Source: Sclerotinia nivalis (lineage: Eukaryota > Ascomycota > Leotiomycetes > Helotiales > Sclerotiniaceae). Taken from it: a DNA stretch of 64,000 nt. Shown in pieces: positions 1-9,869 of the stretch. The first letter of the stretch is position 1. Each line of letters starts with the position of its first letter. The DNA lies in NCBI GenBank assembly GCA_029531795.1, contig JAPEIS010000011.1, forward strand, positions 310,001-374,000, read 5' to 3'. The translations under genes were made by a program, and so were the position numbers. The notes beneath the pieces are model-generated. The model saw only the letters and a list, made by a program, of their open reading frames with translations. It was not told the origin of the DNA and searched no databases.

Positions 1-3000
1 TGCCTAAATAGTCTTTAATAGGCCCTAGATCTTTTAAATCGAAATGCTTTTTAAGATTACTAATGAATTCATTAATAATCTCTTGATTTGGAGCTATAAT
101 AGCTATATCATCGACGTATATACTGAGAATGATATTCTTATTCTTATTGATAAAAATACATTCTTCAGTGATTAGATTATTGAAATCTAATTTGTTTAGA
201 ATGTCTTTTAAGGTATAATACCAGATTCGAGCCGATTGTTTTAGACCGTATAAAGCCTTATTTAATTTTAAAGCTTTATTATTTAATTCATTAAAGCCTT
301 CAGGAGGGGTTAAGATCAGAGGTGTATCGATATTGCCTTGAGCAAAAGCTAATACCATATCGATTTTATGAATTAGCCAATCATTTTGGAGAGCTAATAC
401 GAATAATAGCTTCCAAGCCATCGATTTAACTACGGATGCATGGGTATCAATATAGTCTAATCCGTATAATTGCTCGAATCCTTTAGCTACGAATCTAGCT
501 TTGAATTCGATGAAATCACCCAAATCCTTTATTTTATAAACCCATCTAGTTTTAAGGGTTTTATTGTTATTTGGATTATTAATAATATCCCAGGTTTTAT
601 TCAATTCAAGGGTATTTATTTCGTAGTCCATAGCTTTTAGCCAATATTCTTTCTCCGGTGAGCTAATTGCTTCTTTATAGGATTTTGGTTCGGTCAATAT
701 ATGATCAGGCTTTTTAATAATGATTTTGTTGTTATTATTAAGCCGAATATCGAAGGCTAATTGAAGGTTTTTCGAATTTTCGTCGTCGATTTCGAGTTTC
801 ACCCTGTTATTGATCGAATTAAAATACCCCGAAAAAGCTAGACCATAGTATGACACACCTTTATGATCATATGAAAAGCCTTTATTTTCAGGTTCTAGAC
901 CTCTAATTCGTTTAGAGGTTCGAATTTCGGGTTTTTCGAAAGAGTTTTCTTCGATTTCAACATCCGAAAGCTCTGATTCGTCGGATATTTCGACTATTTC
1001 CCTTTCAGGAGTAGGGGTTTCTACTATAATTGAAGTTGAATTTTCTTCTTCTTGACTTATAGTATTAATAGGTTCGAAATCAGGGCTTTCTTCTTCCAAA
1101 ATATTTAAATCCTGATTTTTATATTCATCGGAATATTTTAAATTCTCCTGAATATCAACATCCCTTGCACTAATCACTCTTTTTATTGCAGGGATATATA
1201 TTAGAAAGTTATTAGAGGATTCAAAACCTACTAATATACCTTTTCGAGCCCTAAAATCCATTTTCCCTTTTCGAATTTCTTTGTTATTCAATATATAAGT
1301 GAGTGAACCTAGTATTTTTATGTAATCTAGATTAGGTTTCTTATTATATATCAATTCGAAAGGTGATGATTTAATAGAACTATTATAGGTTCTATTCTTG
1401 ATATGGGCTATAGCCTGAATTAGATAAGGCCATAGAAAAAGAGGAATATCTTTTTCTTTAATTAGACATAATAATCTTTCGATTATATATCTATTTAATA
1501 CCTCAGCTATTCCATTTTGGGAATGCGTATACGGGCTTATATACTCTGAAATAATCCCGTGATTTTTGATGAAAATAGACCATTTATTCGATAAAAACTC
1601 TAGAGCATTATCTAGTCTTAATATTTTAATGTTAATTTTAAACTGAGTTTTAATTAGATTATAAAACTCTATTAGAATATCGTAGGCTTGTGATTTGAAT
1701 TTAATGGGATATACCCAAATAGCTCTAGTAGCCCATTCCGTAAAGGTTAAAAAGTATTTTTCACCTTTAATTCCTGTAATTCGAAAGGGCCCTGCAATAT
1801 CAAGGCTGAATTTTTCGAATTTATTCGATATAGGAGGTATTTCAGAAGGTTCTCGGCTTATTATTTGATGGAATTTGCCGAATTTACATGGTTCGCATGT
1901 ATTTAAATCAGATATATTATCTTCTGATTTAATATTTAAGGATTTGATGAGATGATCCTTATTGATATGACCTAATCTCTTATGCATTAGATTCAAATCG
2001 ATTTTATTGGCTAATAGCTCTGGTTCTTCTTCGAATTCAGAGCTGTTATTGGTATTAATGCTTTCGATATATTTAGAGTTTATTTTAAAATCTAAATAAT
2101 AAGCATTATTGATCCAAGGAGCTGTGGTTTTAATATTATACCCTTTATGAACTAGGTTGATTTTGTCTCCAGGAGGGATAATATGACTAGCCCAACCTCT
2201 AGTAGCTATTTTATTCGTACTAATTAAGGTTGTAGCTAATTTGGGTATATAATATACCCCTTGAATAATCACCTCTGAATTATTATTAATAATAATAGGA
2301 ATATCGCCTATTCCTTCGATTGAGACGTTTTCACCACTAGCTACAGTGATACAATGATTCTTTAATGGTTTATAATTAATAAACCATTCTTTATTAGGGC
2401 AATAATGTTCTGTGGCACCGGAATCTAATATGAATTTATATTTCGAAATATTAGCTAAATTAGCTATTCCGATATTATGATTCACAGTCATTAACTGTTT
2501 GTTTGAAAGAGGGTTCTTTTTGCTCGAATCATTATTCGAATTCGAATTTGAATTAGAATTAGATTGCTTATTATTAGCACCCTTATTATTCTTTAATTCA
2601 GGGTATTTAATGAAGCATTTTGATTCTAAATGACCCTTCTTTCGGCAATGACTACAATAAGGAGTTTTATTCTTATTTTTAAAGCTAGCCTTATTTGCAT
2701 TGAAATCTGTATTAGATTTCATTCTAGCCTCTTCAGATATTAATTCAGAAAATAAATTATCTAAATCAATATTGTTGTCATTATTAGCTAGCTCCTTAGC
2801 TAATTCTTCGTATTTTCTAGAGGCAAAACCATCGAAAGAACTAGGTAGGCCTCTAAAAAGAAACCATGCTATAAAAGCCTTCGGAATTTCGTATTTCATT
2901 GATTTTAAATAGTTATACGATGATTGAATAGAATTAGTATAATCATCCATATCATCAGAACTATTATAATTGGATTCTATTAGTTTATTCAGATATCTCC

Positions 3001-3364
3001 CCATTAGTTCTAGTGAAGATTCTCCGAATATTTTATTAATAGCTTCCCAGAGAGTTTTAGCCGTAGTTTTATCCTTAAATCTTTCGACTAATTCGAAGCT
3101 AATTATAGATTTAATAGCTCCTAAAGCTCTCTTTTCATTTCGAAGATATTCGGAAGCTTTTTCATTGAATTTAATAGCCAATTCTGGGGTATAAGGCTCT
3201 CCTTTATCATTTACATATAATGATTTATTTGGAGGCGTTTCGGATCCATCGATATAAGGCATAAAACCATTAATTTCGAGGTATAATTTAGCCTTATTTA
3301 TCCATTCAATATAATTAGACCTCCCTTTTAAGGGTTCTCCTTTAAAAGTTATACCAGAAGCCAT
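1..3364 (-). CDS. Ty1/copia gag-pol polyprotein (partial, runs off left edge)
   Basis: An open frame starts at the ATG at 3364-3362 and continues without a stop to base 1, about 1,120 codons. It encodes a retrotransposon polyprotein in copia order. Visible landmarks are a gag region, a CCHC zinc knuckle (C-x2-C-x4-H-x4-C, residues 237-250), the aspartic protease motif DSGATEHYCP (D314), an integrase HHCC finger (MHKRLGH near 460, CEPC at 490-493), the integrase catalytic triad D522, D585 and E621 (35 residues between the last two), and the reverse transcriptase box YVDD at 1083-1086 followed by the copia-type DLGPIKDYLG. Thumb and RNase H would lie beyond the window. The frame is uninterrupted although nearly every other element here is full of stops. 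It is probably a recent copy. The family call is strong; activity is not shown. Confidence 0.95.
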   Translation of the reverse strand, partial: MASGITFKGEPLKGRSNYIEWINKAKLYLEINGFMPYIDGSETPPNKSLYVNDKGEPYTPELAIKFNEKASEYLRNEKRALGAIKSIISFELVERFKDKTTAKTLWEAINKIFGESSLELMGRYLNKLIESNYNSSDDMDDYTNSIQSSYNYLKSMKYEIPKAFIAWFLFRGLPSSFDGFASRKYEELAKELANNDNNIDLDNLFSELISEEARMKSNTDFNANKASFKNKNKTPYCSHCRKKGHLESKCFIKYPELKNNKGANNKQSNSNSNSNSNNDSSKKNPLSNKQLMTVNHNIGIANLANISKYKFILDSGATEHYCPNKEWFINYKPLKNHCITVASGENVSIEGIGDIPIIINNNSEVIIQGVYYIPKLATTLISTNKIATRGWASHIIPPGDKINLVHKGYNIKTTAPWINNAYYLDFKINSKYIESINTNNSSEFEEEPELLANKIDLNLMHKRLGHINKDHLIKSLNIKSEDNISDLNTCEPCKFGKFHQIISREPSEIPPISNKFEKFSLDIAGPFRITGIKGEKYFLTFTEWATRAIWVYPIKFKSQAYDILIEFYNLIKTQFKINIKILRLDNALEFLSNKWSIFIKNHGIISEYISPYTHSQNGIAEVLNRYIIERLLCLIKEKDIPLFLWPYLIQAIAHIKNRTYNSSIKSSPFELIYNKKPNLDYIKILGSLTYILNNKEIRKGKMDFRARKGILVGFESSNNFLIYIPAIKRVISARDVDIQENLKYSDEYKNQDLNILEEESPDFEPINTISQEEENSTSIIVETPTPEREIVEISDESELSDVEIEENSFEKPEIRTSKRIRGLEPENKGFSYDHKGVSYYGLAFSGYFNSINNRVKLEIDDENSKNLQLAFDIRLNNNNKIIIKKPDHILTEPKSYKEAISSPEKEYWLKAMDYEINTLELNKTWDIINNPNNNKTLKTRWVYKIKDLGDFIEFKARFVAKGFEQLYGLDYIDTHASVVKSMAWKLLFVLALQNDWLIHKIDMVLAFAQGNIDTPLILTPPEGFNELNNKALKLNKALYGLKQSARIWYYTLKDILNKLDFNNLITEECIFINKNKNIILSIYVDDIAIIAPNQEIINEFISNLKKHFDLKDLGPIKDYLG

Positions 3365-3838
3365 TTTTAAGCTTTTATATGTAAGCTATATGGACTTTTA
3401 ATCTAGTATAGTATTAATACTAATTTTGATGAATTTAGTATTAAAATTTGAATGGAATTCGATAGTGATTCGATTTAATATCGAAATTAGATCGATTTCG
3501 GTATAATAAACCAGCCACCTCTTAAATTAGATCTTTATTTTAAACTTTATAAAATAAAGCCTAAATAAGCTAGGGCACCTTGGTATGAAGAAATTGATAT
3601 ATCACCCGCTATGGGTAGCGTATAGCTTAAATATATCGTCTAGGGACCTAATTTTATTCACTCAATTAGGTTTAGCTTCAGGGACGCAGGCCTCAGGGTT
3701 TATTTTAGTATATTTCGATAATAATTCAATATGATATTGATATTATATCGATATAGTGATATTCGACAGCTCAATAGCTATAATATTATAGCTTTGAATC
3801 GAGCTAGTACCCCTTTTTAAGCTAGTATTTGACTAGCC
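3365..3838 (-). other. copia 5' leader
   Basis: Untranslated stretch between the primer-binding site and the gag-pol ATG. It is AT-rich, and no convincing open frame was seen. It would hold packaging and dimerisation signals in such elements, but none can be named from sequence. Confidence 0.55.
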
Positions 3839-3850
3839 GGGCTCATAACC
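3833..3850 (-). other. primer-binding site, half-tRNA(iMet) type
   Basis: The minus strand reads GGTTATGAGCCCGGCTAG next to the LTR. GGTTATGAGCCC is complementary to the anticodon stem-loop of initiator methionine tRNA (GGGCTCATAACC on the plus strand). Drosophila copia and Ty5 prime from an internally cleaved initiator tRNA at this place, so this supports both the family call and the LTR edge. Confidence 0.75.
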
Positions 3851-4380
3851 TCTCGTAGGAGGTTGATCGGATAATAATAAATAATATAATAATAATACTA
3901 TAATATTATTTATTATAATAGTGGAAGACTTAGTCGTATTTAGCTTAGGAGTGATCGAATATATGAACAATAGAATATTGAAGTCAGAATTATATATATA
4001 TTGAATATTGAATTTTTTATCTGCTTATTTTTTCGAAGAATTCTTTGAAGAAGATCTTCGTATTTATAGATTTTAATGAGATTCTACACTATTCTATGAT
4101 TATAAATAAGATCGATTTAAATCGAATCTTATAGAATCATTTTATATAATAAAAGGAAATAATAACCAATAGTATTCAATCTGAGAATAAGAAAATTCTA
4201 TATGCTTCCATTTCATTCTATTCCATTATAAATCATTCTGATATGATATATGATCGAAATTTTATATAATAATAAAATTTAATAATATGAAATCATATTA
4301 TTAATATATCACGTGATCATATAACTATTGGTTCGGTAAATATTATTAAGTGTTTTAATAACTTATTAGGAATTCTCACA
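3851..4380 (-). repeat. copia 5' LTR (edges approximate)
   Basis: On the minus strand the LTR begins TGTGAGAATTCC at 4380 and ends close to the primer-binding site at about 3851-3865. TATA-rich sequence lies inside. The second LTR is outside the window, so the edges rest on the terminal TG and the primer-binding site only. Confidence 0.55.
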
Positions 4381-5412
4381 ATATTGAGTATGAAAAAAAT
4401 CATTTTCACGGAGTAGATCATCTTTATACCAGGTGCTCCGCTTCTGCTATGGGCGGGGGATTTTCACATCCACACTCATAATTTCACTTGACGATTATGG
4501 AACAATCGACTTTTCAATGAGAAATTTCTTTTCATACATCAAAGAAGTTGTTATAGATATCATACACACTTAATTTGAAAGGACTTTCTTAATTTATTGA
4601 TAAAATACTATAGCTTCAAATTGAGATCCGTAATCTTTATAGACCTTCCTGCGAGTGTCAAAAAGCAAAGAAGTGGGCACATCTCAACACTACCATTTCT
4701 AGCGCAAGAGAAATCACAATCTAAAAACTTTATACCCTTGGAGTTCGAACGTTCTTCTTGAGAATATACACCGTTCTCGACGTAAATGTGCTGATATCTA
4801 CATTGTAATAACTGTGTTTGGTTAAAGTAGGCGCTGTTAGGGCATAATATGGCAGTTGCCACTCTAGTAGGGATATATATATAGTTTCACTCGCACGATA
4901 ATGATAAATCAACGGTTGTTAGGCTCAATATGGCAAATACGATTATAGGTCTATATAGTCAGGAATCGTAGCTCCAATAATAAGACAACTCTCTTCACAT
5001 CTACTATAAGGACCCTTTAACCGTCTTCATACCTACATCAATAATCCTTTCAGCGCTAAGCGTGAATCATCTATACTACGACGATCATGTCTCTAATACG
5101 GTTACTCGAAATTGAATTATGATTTTTCAAGACCTTGCCCCGTAGTATTGGAAGGATGCATTCGATATCGGAGCCCAGGGAAATGATTATAACCTTAAAC
5201 AGTTTAACCACATAGATAAGCTATTGGTGTTCGCGCTTGCAAAAACTTTTGCCTTTGGCAGATCCCCCATTTTTTTTCTTCTTGCATCTTCATGTGAACC
5301 TTTTCTCATCATCTACACCGTCGCAACGCATTCGCAGTTCCAATTCACAACCTCTCAATTCAACATAACCATTTTTTGTTAATTCAACACATAATCCTTT
5401 TAAGATTGCATC
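4381..5412. other. intergenic, upstream of the RING gene
   Basis: No gene recognised. Short frames on the minus strand (4608-4862, 4730-4912) have no domain and overlap each other in different frames. A T-rich pyrimidine tract at about 5270-5290, shortly before the ATG at 5413, is the kind of sequence seen in fungal promoters and 5' leaders. Confidence 0.5.
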
Positions 5413-6276
5413 ATGAGTGATGAAGATTGTGCAATCTGCAAATTGGCACCTGTTTCCGAAAAATGTAGCGGAAAGGATGAAGACTGTAAAATCTGCGACC
5501 AATCTGTTTCTTGGAAAGCCAAACTCCAACCTTGTGGGCATGAGATATTCCACTATTGCTGCATTGAGAAATGGCTCGAGACAGGAAGCCGTACATGTCC
5601 TCTTTGCAGAGGAGAGATTACGAGTGTCCGTCACAATTTCTCCGAGGATGGAAAGCACTCAAAGTACAAAAATCTGCTAGAGCTTGAATTCCATGGGCTT
5701 CTTTTAGCTCAAGAGGTACACGCAGTCCTAAGAATTCCACAGCAGAGAATGCGACGGCGTCTAGATGTGCACTTAACGAAATCTTTTTCCCTTCCTATCA
5801 TATCCTTCGGACAGAGAAAAGTCACGCCGCAAGACATCGCCAATAGTAGCGATATGGAGGCTCGAGTCCGCCTTTTTGCAGAGCATGAGATTCAGGTATT
5901 CTACCTTAAATGTGTCTGTCCTGGTTGTCAGGTATCACCCTTGCCTGCTCACATAGTCAGTGTCAATCGGTTAGAGGAATTCCGCAGTTTCGTCCTGGAC
6001 AGAGTTGTGGATCTTTTGAAGCGATATGACCTACGAGATAAAGCTGTTGAGATTGAGCAGGCGACTGAGGAATACCTGAACGAGCATGCGCGGTTATTTT
6101 TGCATGAGTTGAGGGCCTGGATCGAAAGTCCATTTGAAACTCTGGACCAATGGCATCGGAACGCGAAGTATCCTGATGAATCCTCTTTGACACCAATTCT
6201 AGACGATGATTCCGCGCCTAAGCCACCTCAAAGACCCAACCTCGTACGAAGAAATGCTGGACTCGGAGAGGAATGA
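5413..6276 (+). CDS. RING-H2 finger protein, putative E3 ubiquitin ligase
   Basis: Single-exon frame of 287 aa. Residues 25-65 form a RING-H2 finger: C25-x2-C28, C41, H43, H47, C50, C62-x2-C65, with the usual PCGH, W54 and CPLC. The spacing between H43 and H47 is one residue longer than the standard H-x2-H. A further C-x2-C pair (C6, C9) and C18 precede it. Past the finger, SVRHNF and DGKHSKYKNL recall the stretch after the RING in Topors-like ligases, but that is only a resemblance. The rest is helical and charged, with a second CVCPGC pair near residue 175. No signal peptide or membrane segment. The likely role is ubiquitin transfer in cytoplasm or nucleus; the substrate is unknown. It sits alone, flanked by intergenic DNA. 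Confidence 0.85.
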   Translation: MSDEDCAICKLAPVSEKCSGKDEDCKICDQSVSWKAKLQPCGHEIFHYCCIEKWLETGSRTCPLCRGEITSVRHNFSEDGKHSKYKNLLELEFHGLLLAQEVHAVLRIPQQRMRRRLDVHLTKSFSLPIISFGQRKVTPQDIANSSDMEARVRLFAEHEIQVFYLKCVCPGCQVSPLPAHIVSVNRLEEFRSFVLDRVVDLLKRYDLRDKAVEIEQATEEYLNEHARLFLHELRAWIESPFETLDQWHRNAKYPDESSLTPILDDDSAPKPPQRPNLVRRNAGLGEE

Positions 6277-6799
6277 GTTATCTGAGGTAACTAAAGTACC
6301 TCGAGAAACCAAATCGATGGTAAATTCTCAGCCCACAGTTAATAAAGAGGCTGGATATTGATATTCAGCAAGTACATTCCAGTTGCCCTCGCCATATCGG
6401 TATCGAACTCAGCAATCGGGGAAGCTTTCCAATTCAGCAACTGCAGACAGTCATTCACTATCCAAAACACACAGTCTTTTTACCGCATGCACAGCAAATC
6501 ACACGCGCAACGTCCACAGCATAGTCCAGCAACATCACAGCGATGCGAATCAACGCACGATATCAATACAGCGCGCACAAGCGACATCTATACCCGCTTC
6601 TGCTTATAATTCTACGAACCTTCACCAACCTTTCACTTCACCTGACTTGAATGGGGTTCGATATTTCCATGGCCAACATCAGCCCAACATTCTATCTTTA
6701 TCCATGTTCGAATCTAGTTCGCATATTAGGCTCATTTACAAAAGATATTCTGAAGGGATCAATGGGATTCACACTTGGAAACTAGGATTTGTTTATTGA

Positions 6800-6950
6800 T
6801 TTTTTCTGATTTATTTTCTCTCTTCTTATTTCTCTCTTGTATTTTTCCTCTTGCCTATTTTCTTTTGTCTATTTAATTTTGCCTATTTTCTTGTCTACCT
6901 TCTTTTGTCTACTTTCTTTTGTCAATTTTCTTTTGTCAATTTTCTCTGAC
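6800..6950 (+). repeat. degenerate pyrimidine repeat (TTTCTTTTGTC-like)
   Basis: A run of about 150 bp in which TTTTCTTTTGTC and related words recur several times. It is almost purely pyrimidine on the plus strand. It lies about 520 bp past the RING gene stop and may be a leftover microsatellite or a promoter-type tract. Confidence 0.6.
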
Positions 6951-8501
6951 TTCGTAGAAGTAAAATGAGGGCAAAACAAAAACTGTGTGAAGAAAAATCA
7001 GATATGGATTATCTATACGGAAAGATGGGTATGGATGGATCGTTTGACAATCTATAGGCAAGGCATGGCCTCTCTTGTATTCTTTCATGTACATTATTTC
7101 CTTTATTTCTTTTGTATCATCTGTTAGGATTTATGGTAGTAAATGAAACGCCTGGCCCGGCTTCGGGGTTAAATCTTCTGCTTCGTGAGAGTGGGTGACC
7201 ATTGAGATTCCTTGTTGTGAGATTATATGCCACTCAATATCATGATATAAATGAGTAGTGAAAGTAATGTACAACGTGCCTCATAGAGCTCGGCGTCCCA
7301 TAATATTCAATGAAGTGGAATGGCAGATGAATAGCCGTTTAATTTGAATTTTCCATACAGAAACACATGTTGTCGCCCAAAGGACCTTCTCCAAATCATC
7401 AACAACACATTCTCAACTTCGAAATACAAGATTAAATCAACACTTCAATGTTACTGACTAATTTCTTGTTAGAAAGACGGATTTACTTCTCCTTGAGATA
7501 TGCATTATCTTCGACATTAATCTGAATAGCTGAGGCAATGGTCATACAAGATTCAAAAGAGGGTCGGAGAAAACTCAGATATGCAACATTTCTTGTAGAT
7601 GAAGATTTGAACTTTCACCTCAACAGCTTCACTCAACGAGTGGGCATCAACTCTTTAAATATCAGAATAACATGTAAAATTAATTACATATTATAACACT
7701 AAAAATATTTCACTATCTGATGATATTACTTATTTTATATCCAGGTAAGGATTTTCAGGAATTCATGGTATTTTGTGATTAACTTTCCGGAATTCAATAA
7801 TTGGTCATTCGGAATGCCATACATCGCATCGCTAAACAATACTTCTATACTTCTCCAAATTTATATTTTACACTTCAAAAAATAGTATAAAAGTAATCAC
7901 TCATTGTAATTCTAAATAATTACTCATAAAGTAAATTTTTCATACTTTTTAAGTCTAATACTAGATTTGAAGTAATATATCTCTTTCAATCGGTCAGAGT
8001 TGTGAAGTGAAGATGTCATGTTTTTATTGTCCAGGTATACAATAAATAGGGTGCTGTACTTATGAACATCGCTAAAGCCCACCAGCCTGTACTGTAGAAA
8101 GGCTGGATGATTACTGTAACTTTGAAATTAAAGATCAAATCAACAACTCAGTATTATCCTTTTTTAACTTAAGCTAAAGGCATTATTGCTTCTTTTTCAA
8201 ATCAATATGAAAGCGGCGCATATGTTAGACATTTCATCATGTTGTTAATTGTAAGTGAAGATAGGGTATTTTAGGGATTGTCGGGCTGTGCAACCAAAAT
8301 TTTTGATGAAATTTAGGCTTTCATGCCCAAACTACTCAACATCTTGCTCGAAATCACACTTTACAGTTTACAATGCGATGGAAAATCAACCTTGTGTTAC
8401 TTCGCTCTACCTACTTTTCAATATATACAATTGGCTATCTTACTATCTTTTGTTCAAATGTTGCAATATTTGGAATGGTCTGGTATTCGATACATTGAAT
8501 T

Positions 8502-8520
8502 AGAAAGAAAGAAAGAAAGA
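8502..8520. repeat. (GAAA)n microsatellite
   Basis: Four and a half tandem GAAA units in intergenic DNA. Confidence 0.85.
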
Positions 8521-9855
8521 CTATCATTCCTCAAATATGCAACTAAACAATTTTTGTTAAAGGTAGAGTTTCTCTTTCCGACTTTCCTAAACTTACTTTT
8601 TTACTGTAAGCCTCACCCAGATTCTACCCTTTTTCTGACCTCCTAGATACTTTCTATCTCCCGATACTCACGCACGACTTGATCAATCCGGACCCTATAC
8701 CTATTCAATGTTCTAACCAGCAATGAACGAAACGATTAAGGAATTTCATGCATGTTCATTTTATGAATAAATCACTGCTACATCATAAGTATACCCCAGA
8801 GTATCCCCAGCAGTTTGGCTACACTAATGTCCAGCTTTCATAGGCATCTCAATTCCTCACCCTTCCGAACCGAATATTCAAACACAAGCCGCATATGCAT
8901 TTCGCACAGTTTCAATTCCCACTGTCATCCCGTCTCGTACATCCTCCCTCTTACTCCTCCGAATAAACTTATTTTCTATATCTGCTACGCACGATCAAAA
9001 ACTCTCATTCCAACAACAGCAACCCTCCAACTCGAAGCTTCAAACATAATACGCGGATCCTATTCAACTCATCCGATCAACCACTTTCCTCCAATTTCGG
9101 CTATTGCCTGCCTCGAAACGAACCCCTTTCTATATCCTCTATCAAGAACTCTGAAGCCATGATAGCAGCAATCCTCCCTAAAAAACAACCCTCCATCGCA
9201 AAGGATTATAGCAAAACTCCACGGCAGAAGTCTACGCAACCATTGACGATAAAAATCCACGGCGAGACGCCACGATAAACCCATATGATATTATACAATA
9301 TAGTGCATAGATCTATTATTCTTGAAGGTGAAGTAAGGAAATTCTACTCTATTCCTAAACCTACATACATAGAAGGGATGGGTATTTACTCACTTAAGTC
9401 AGAACCCAGCATTTAATGCACAACGAGAGATTTCTTTAAACGGGAATAAATAGGTCTTTTCGATTTCTTTCCCGTACGTGTATATGGGCATGGAAATACT
9501 TTTGTATAAACTCGATGTTCTCAGAAGAAAAAACTGAAGTTTACGCATTGCACACTTATTACTGCCAGCAGACTCTACAGAATATCTACCCTAGCCATGT
9601 CAACTCTTTAGCTTTCGTCGCAGAAGTTCTCTTCCTGCCACCTCTCCTTCCCTCAGTCTGTCAACTAACTTTTTGAACTCAACCCTTCAACACCCATCCG
9701 CGGATATCTATATTTCTCTGGCAGTTATCGATTCCCAGTTTCTAATTTCCAATTTTGAATCCTAAACACACCAATCTCGAGCCCCTATTTCTCAACCCTC
9801 AACCTCCCTCCTTCAAATGCACCGCACCTCGCTTCTTCATTATATGCCGATTAAG

Positions 9856-9869
9856 TGATCGCATAAACA
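9856..9869. repeat. left target-site duplication of LINE 1
   Basis: TGATCGCATAAACA, repeated exactly at 11774-11787 on the far side of the LINE. Confidence 0.9.

Larger units (their letters stand above)
1..4380 (-). mobile_element. Ty1/copia LTR retrotransposon, 5' half
   Basis: Reading the minus strand from the right: an LTR of about 530 bp, a primer-binding site, a leader of about 470 bp, then gag-pol. Only the 5' half is in the window, so the 3' LTR and the target duplication cannot be checked. Base composition is AT-rich but the coding frame is clean, unlike the RIP-damaged elements further right. Confidence 0.9.
6277..9855. other. intergenic, no supported gene
   Basis: Base composition is normal, unlike the repeat block. 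Frames such as 6383-6799 (138 aa, rich in Ser, His, Gln and Asn) and 8815-9162 show no domain and begin without a recognisable context. The first of these could be the 3' untranslated region of the RING gene. No tRNA or repeat family was seen apart from the tracts listed separately. Confidence 0.5.

Noticed and set aside
2700..3194. Plus-strand frames of 70 and 74 codons
   Set aside because: They are antisense shadows of the minus-strand copia gag region.
4608..4912. Two overlapping minus-strand frames before the RING gene
   Set aside because: Different frames over the same bases, no domain, no start context.
6358..6799. Frames of 83 and 138 codons after the RING gene
   Set aside because: Low-complexity Ser/His/Gln/Asn sequence without a domain; probably untranslated.
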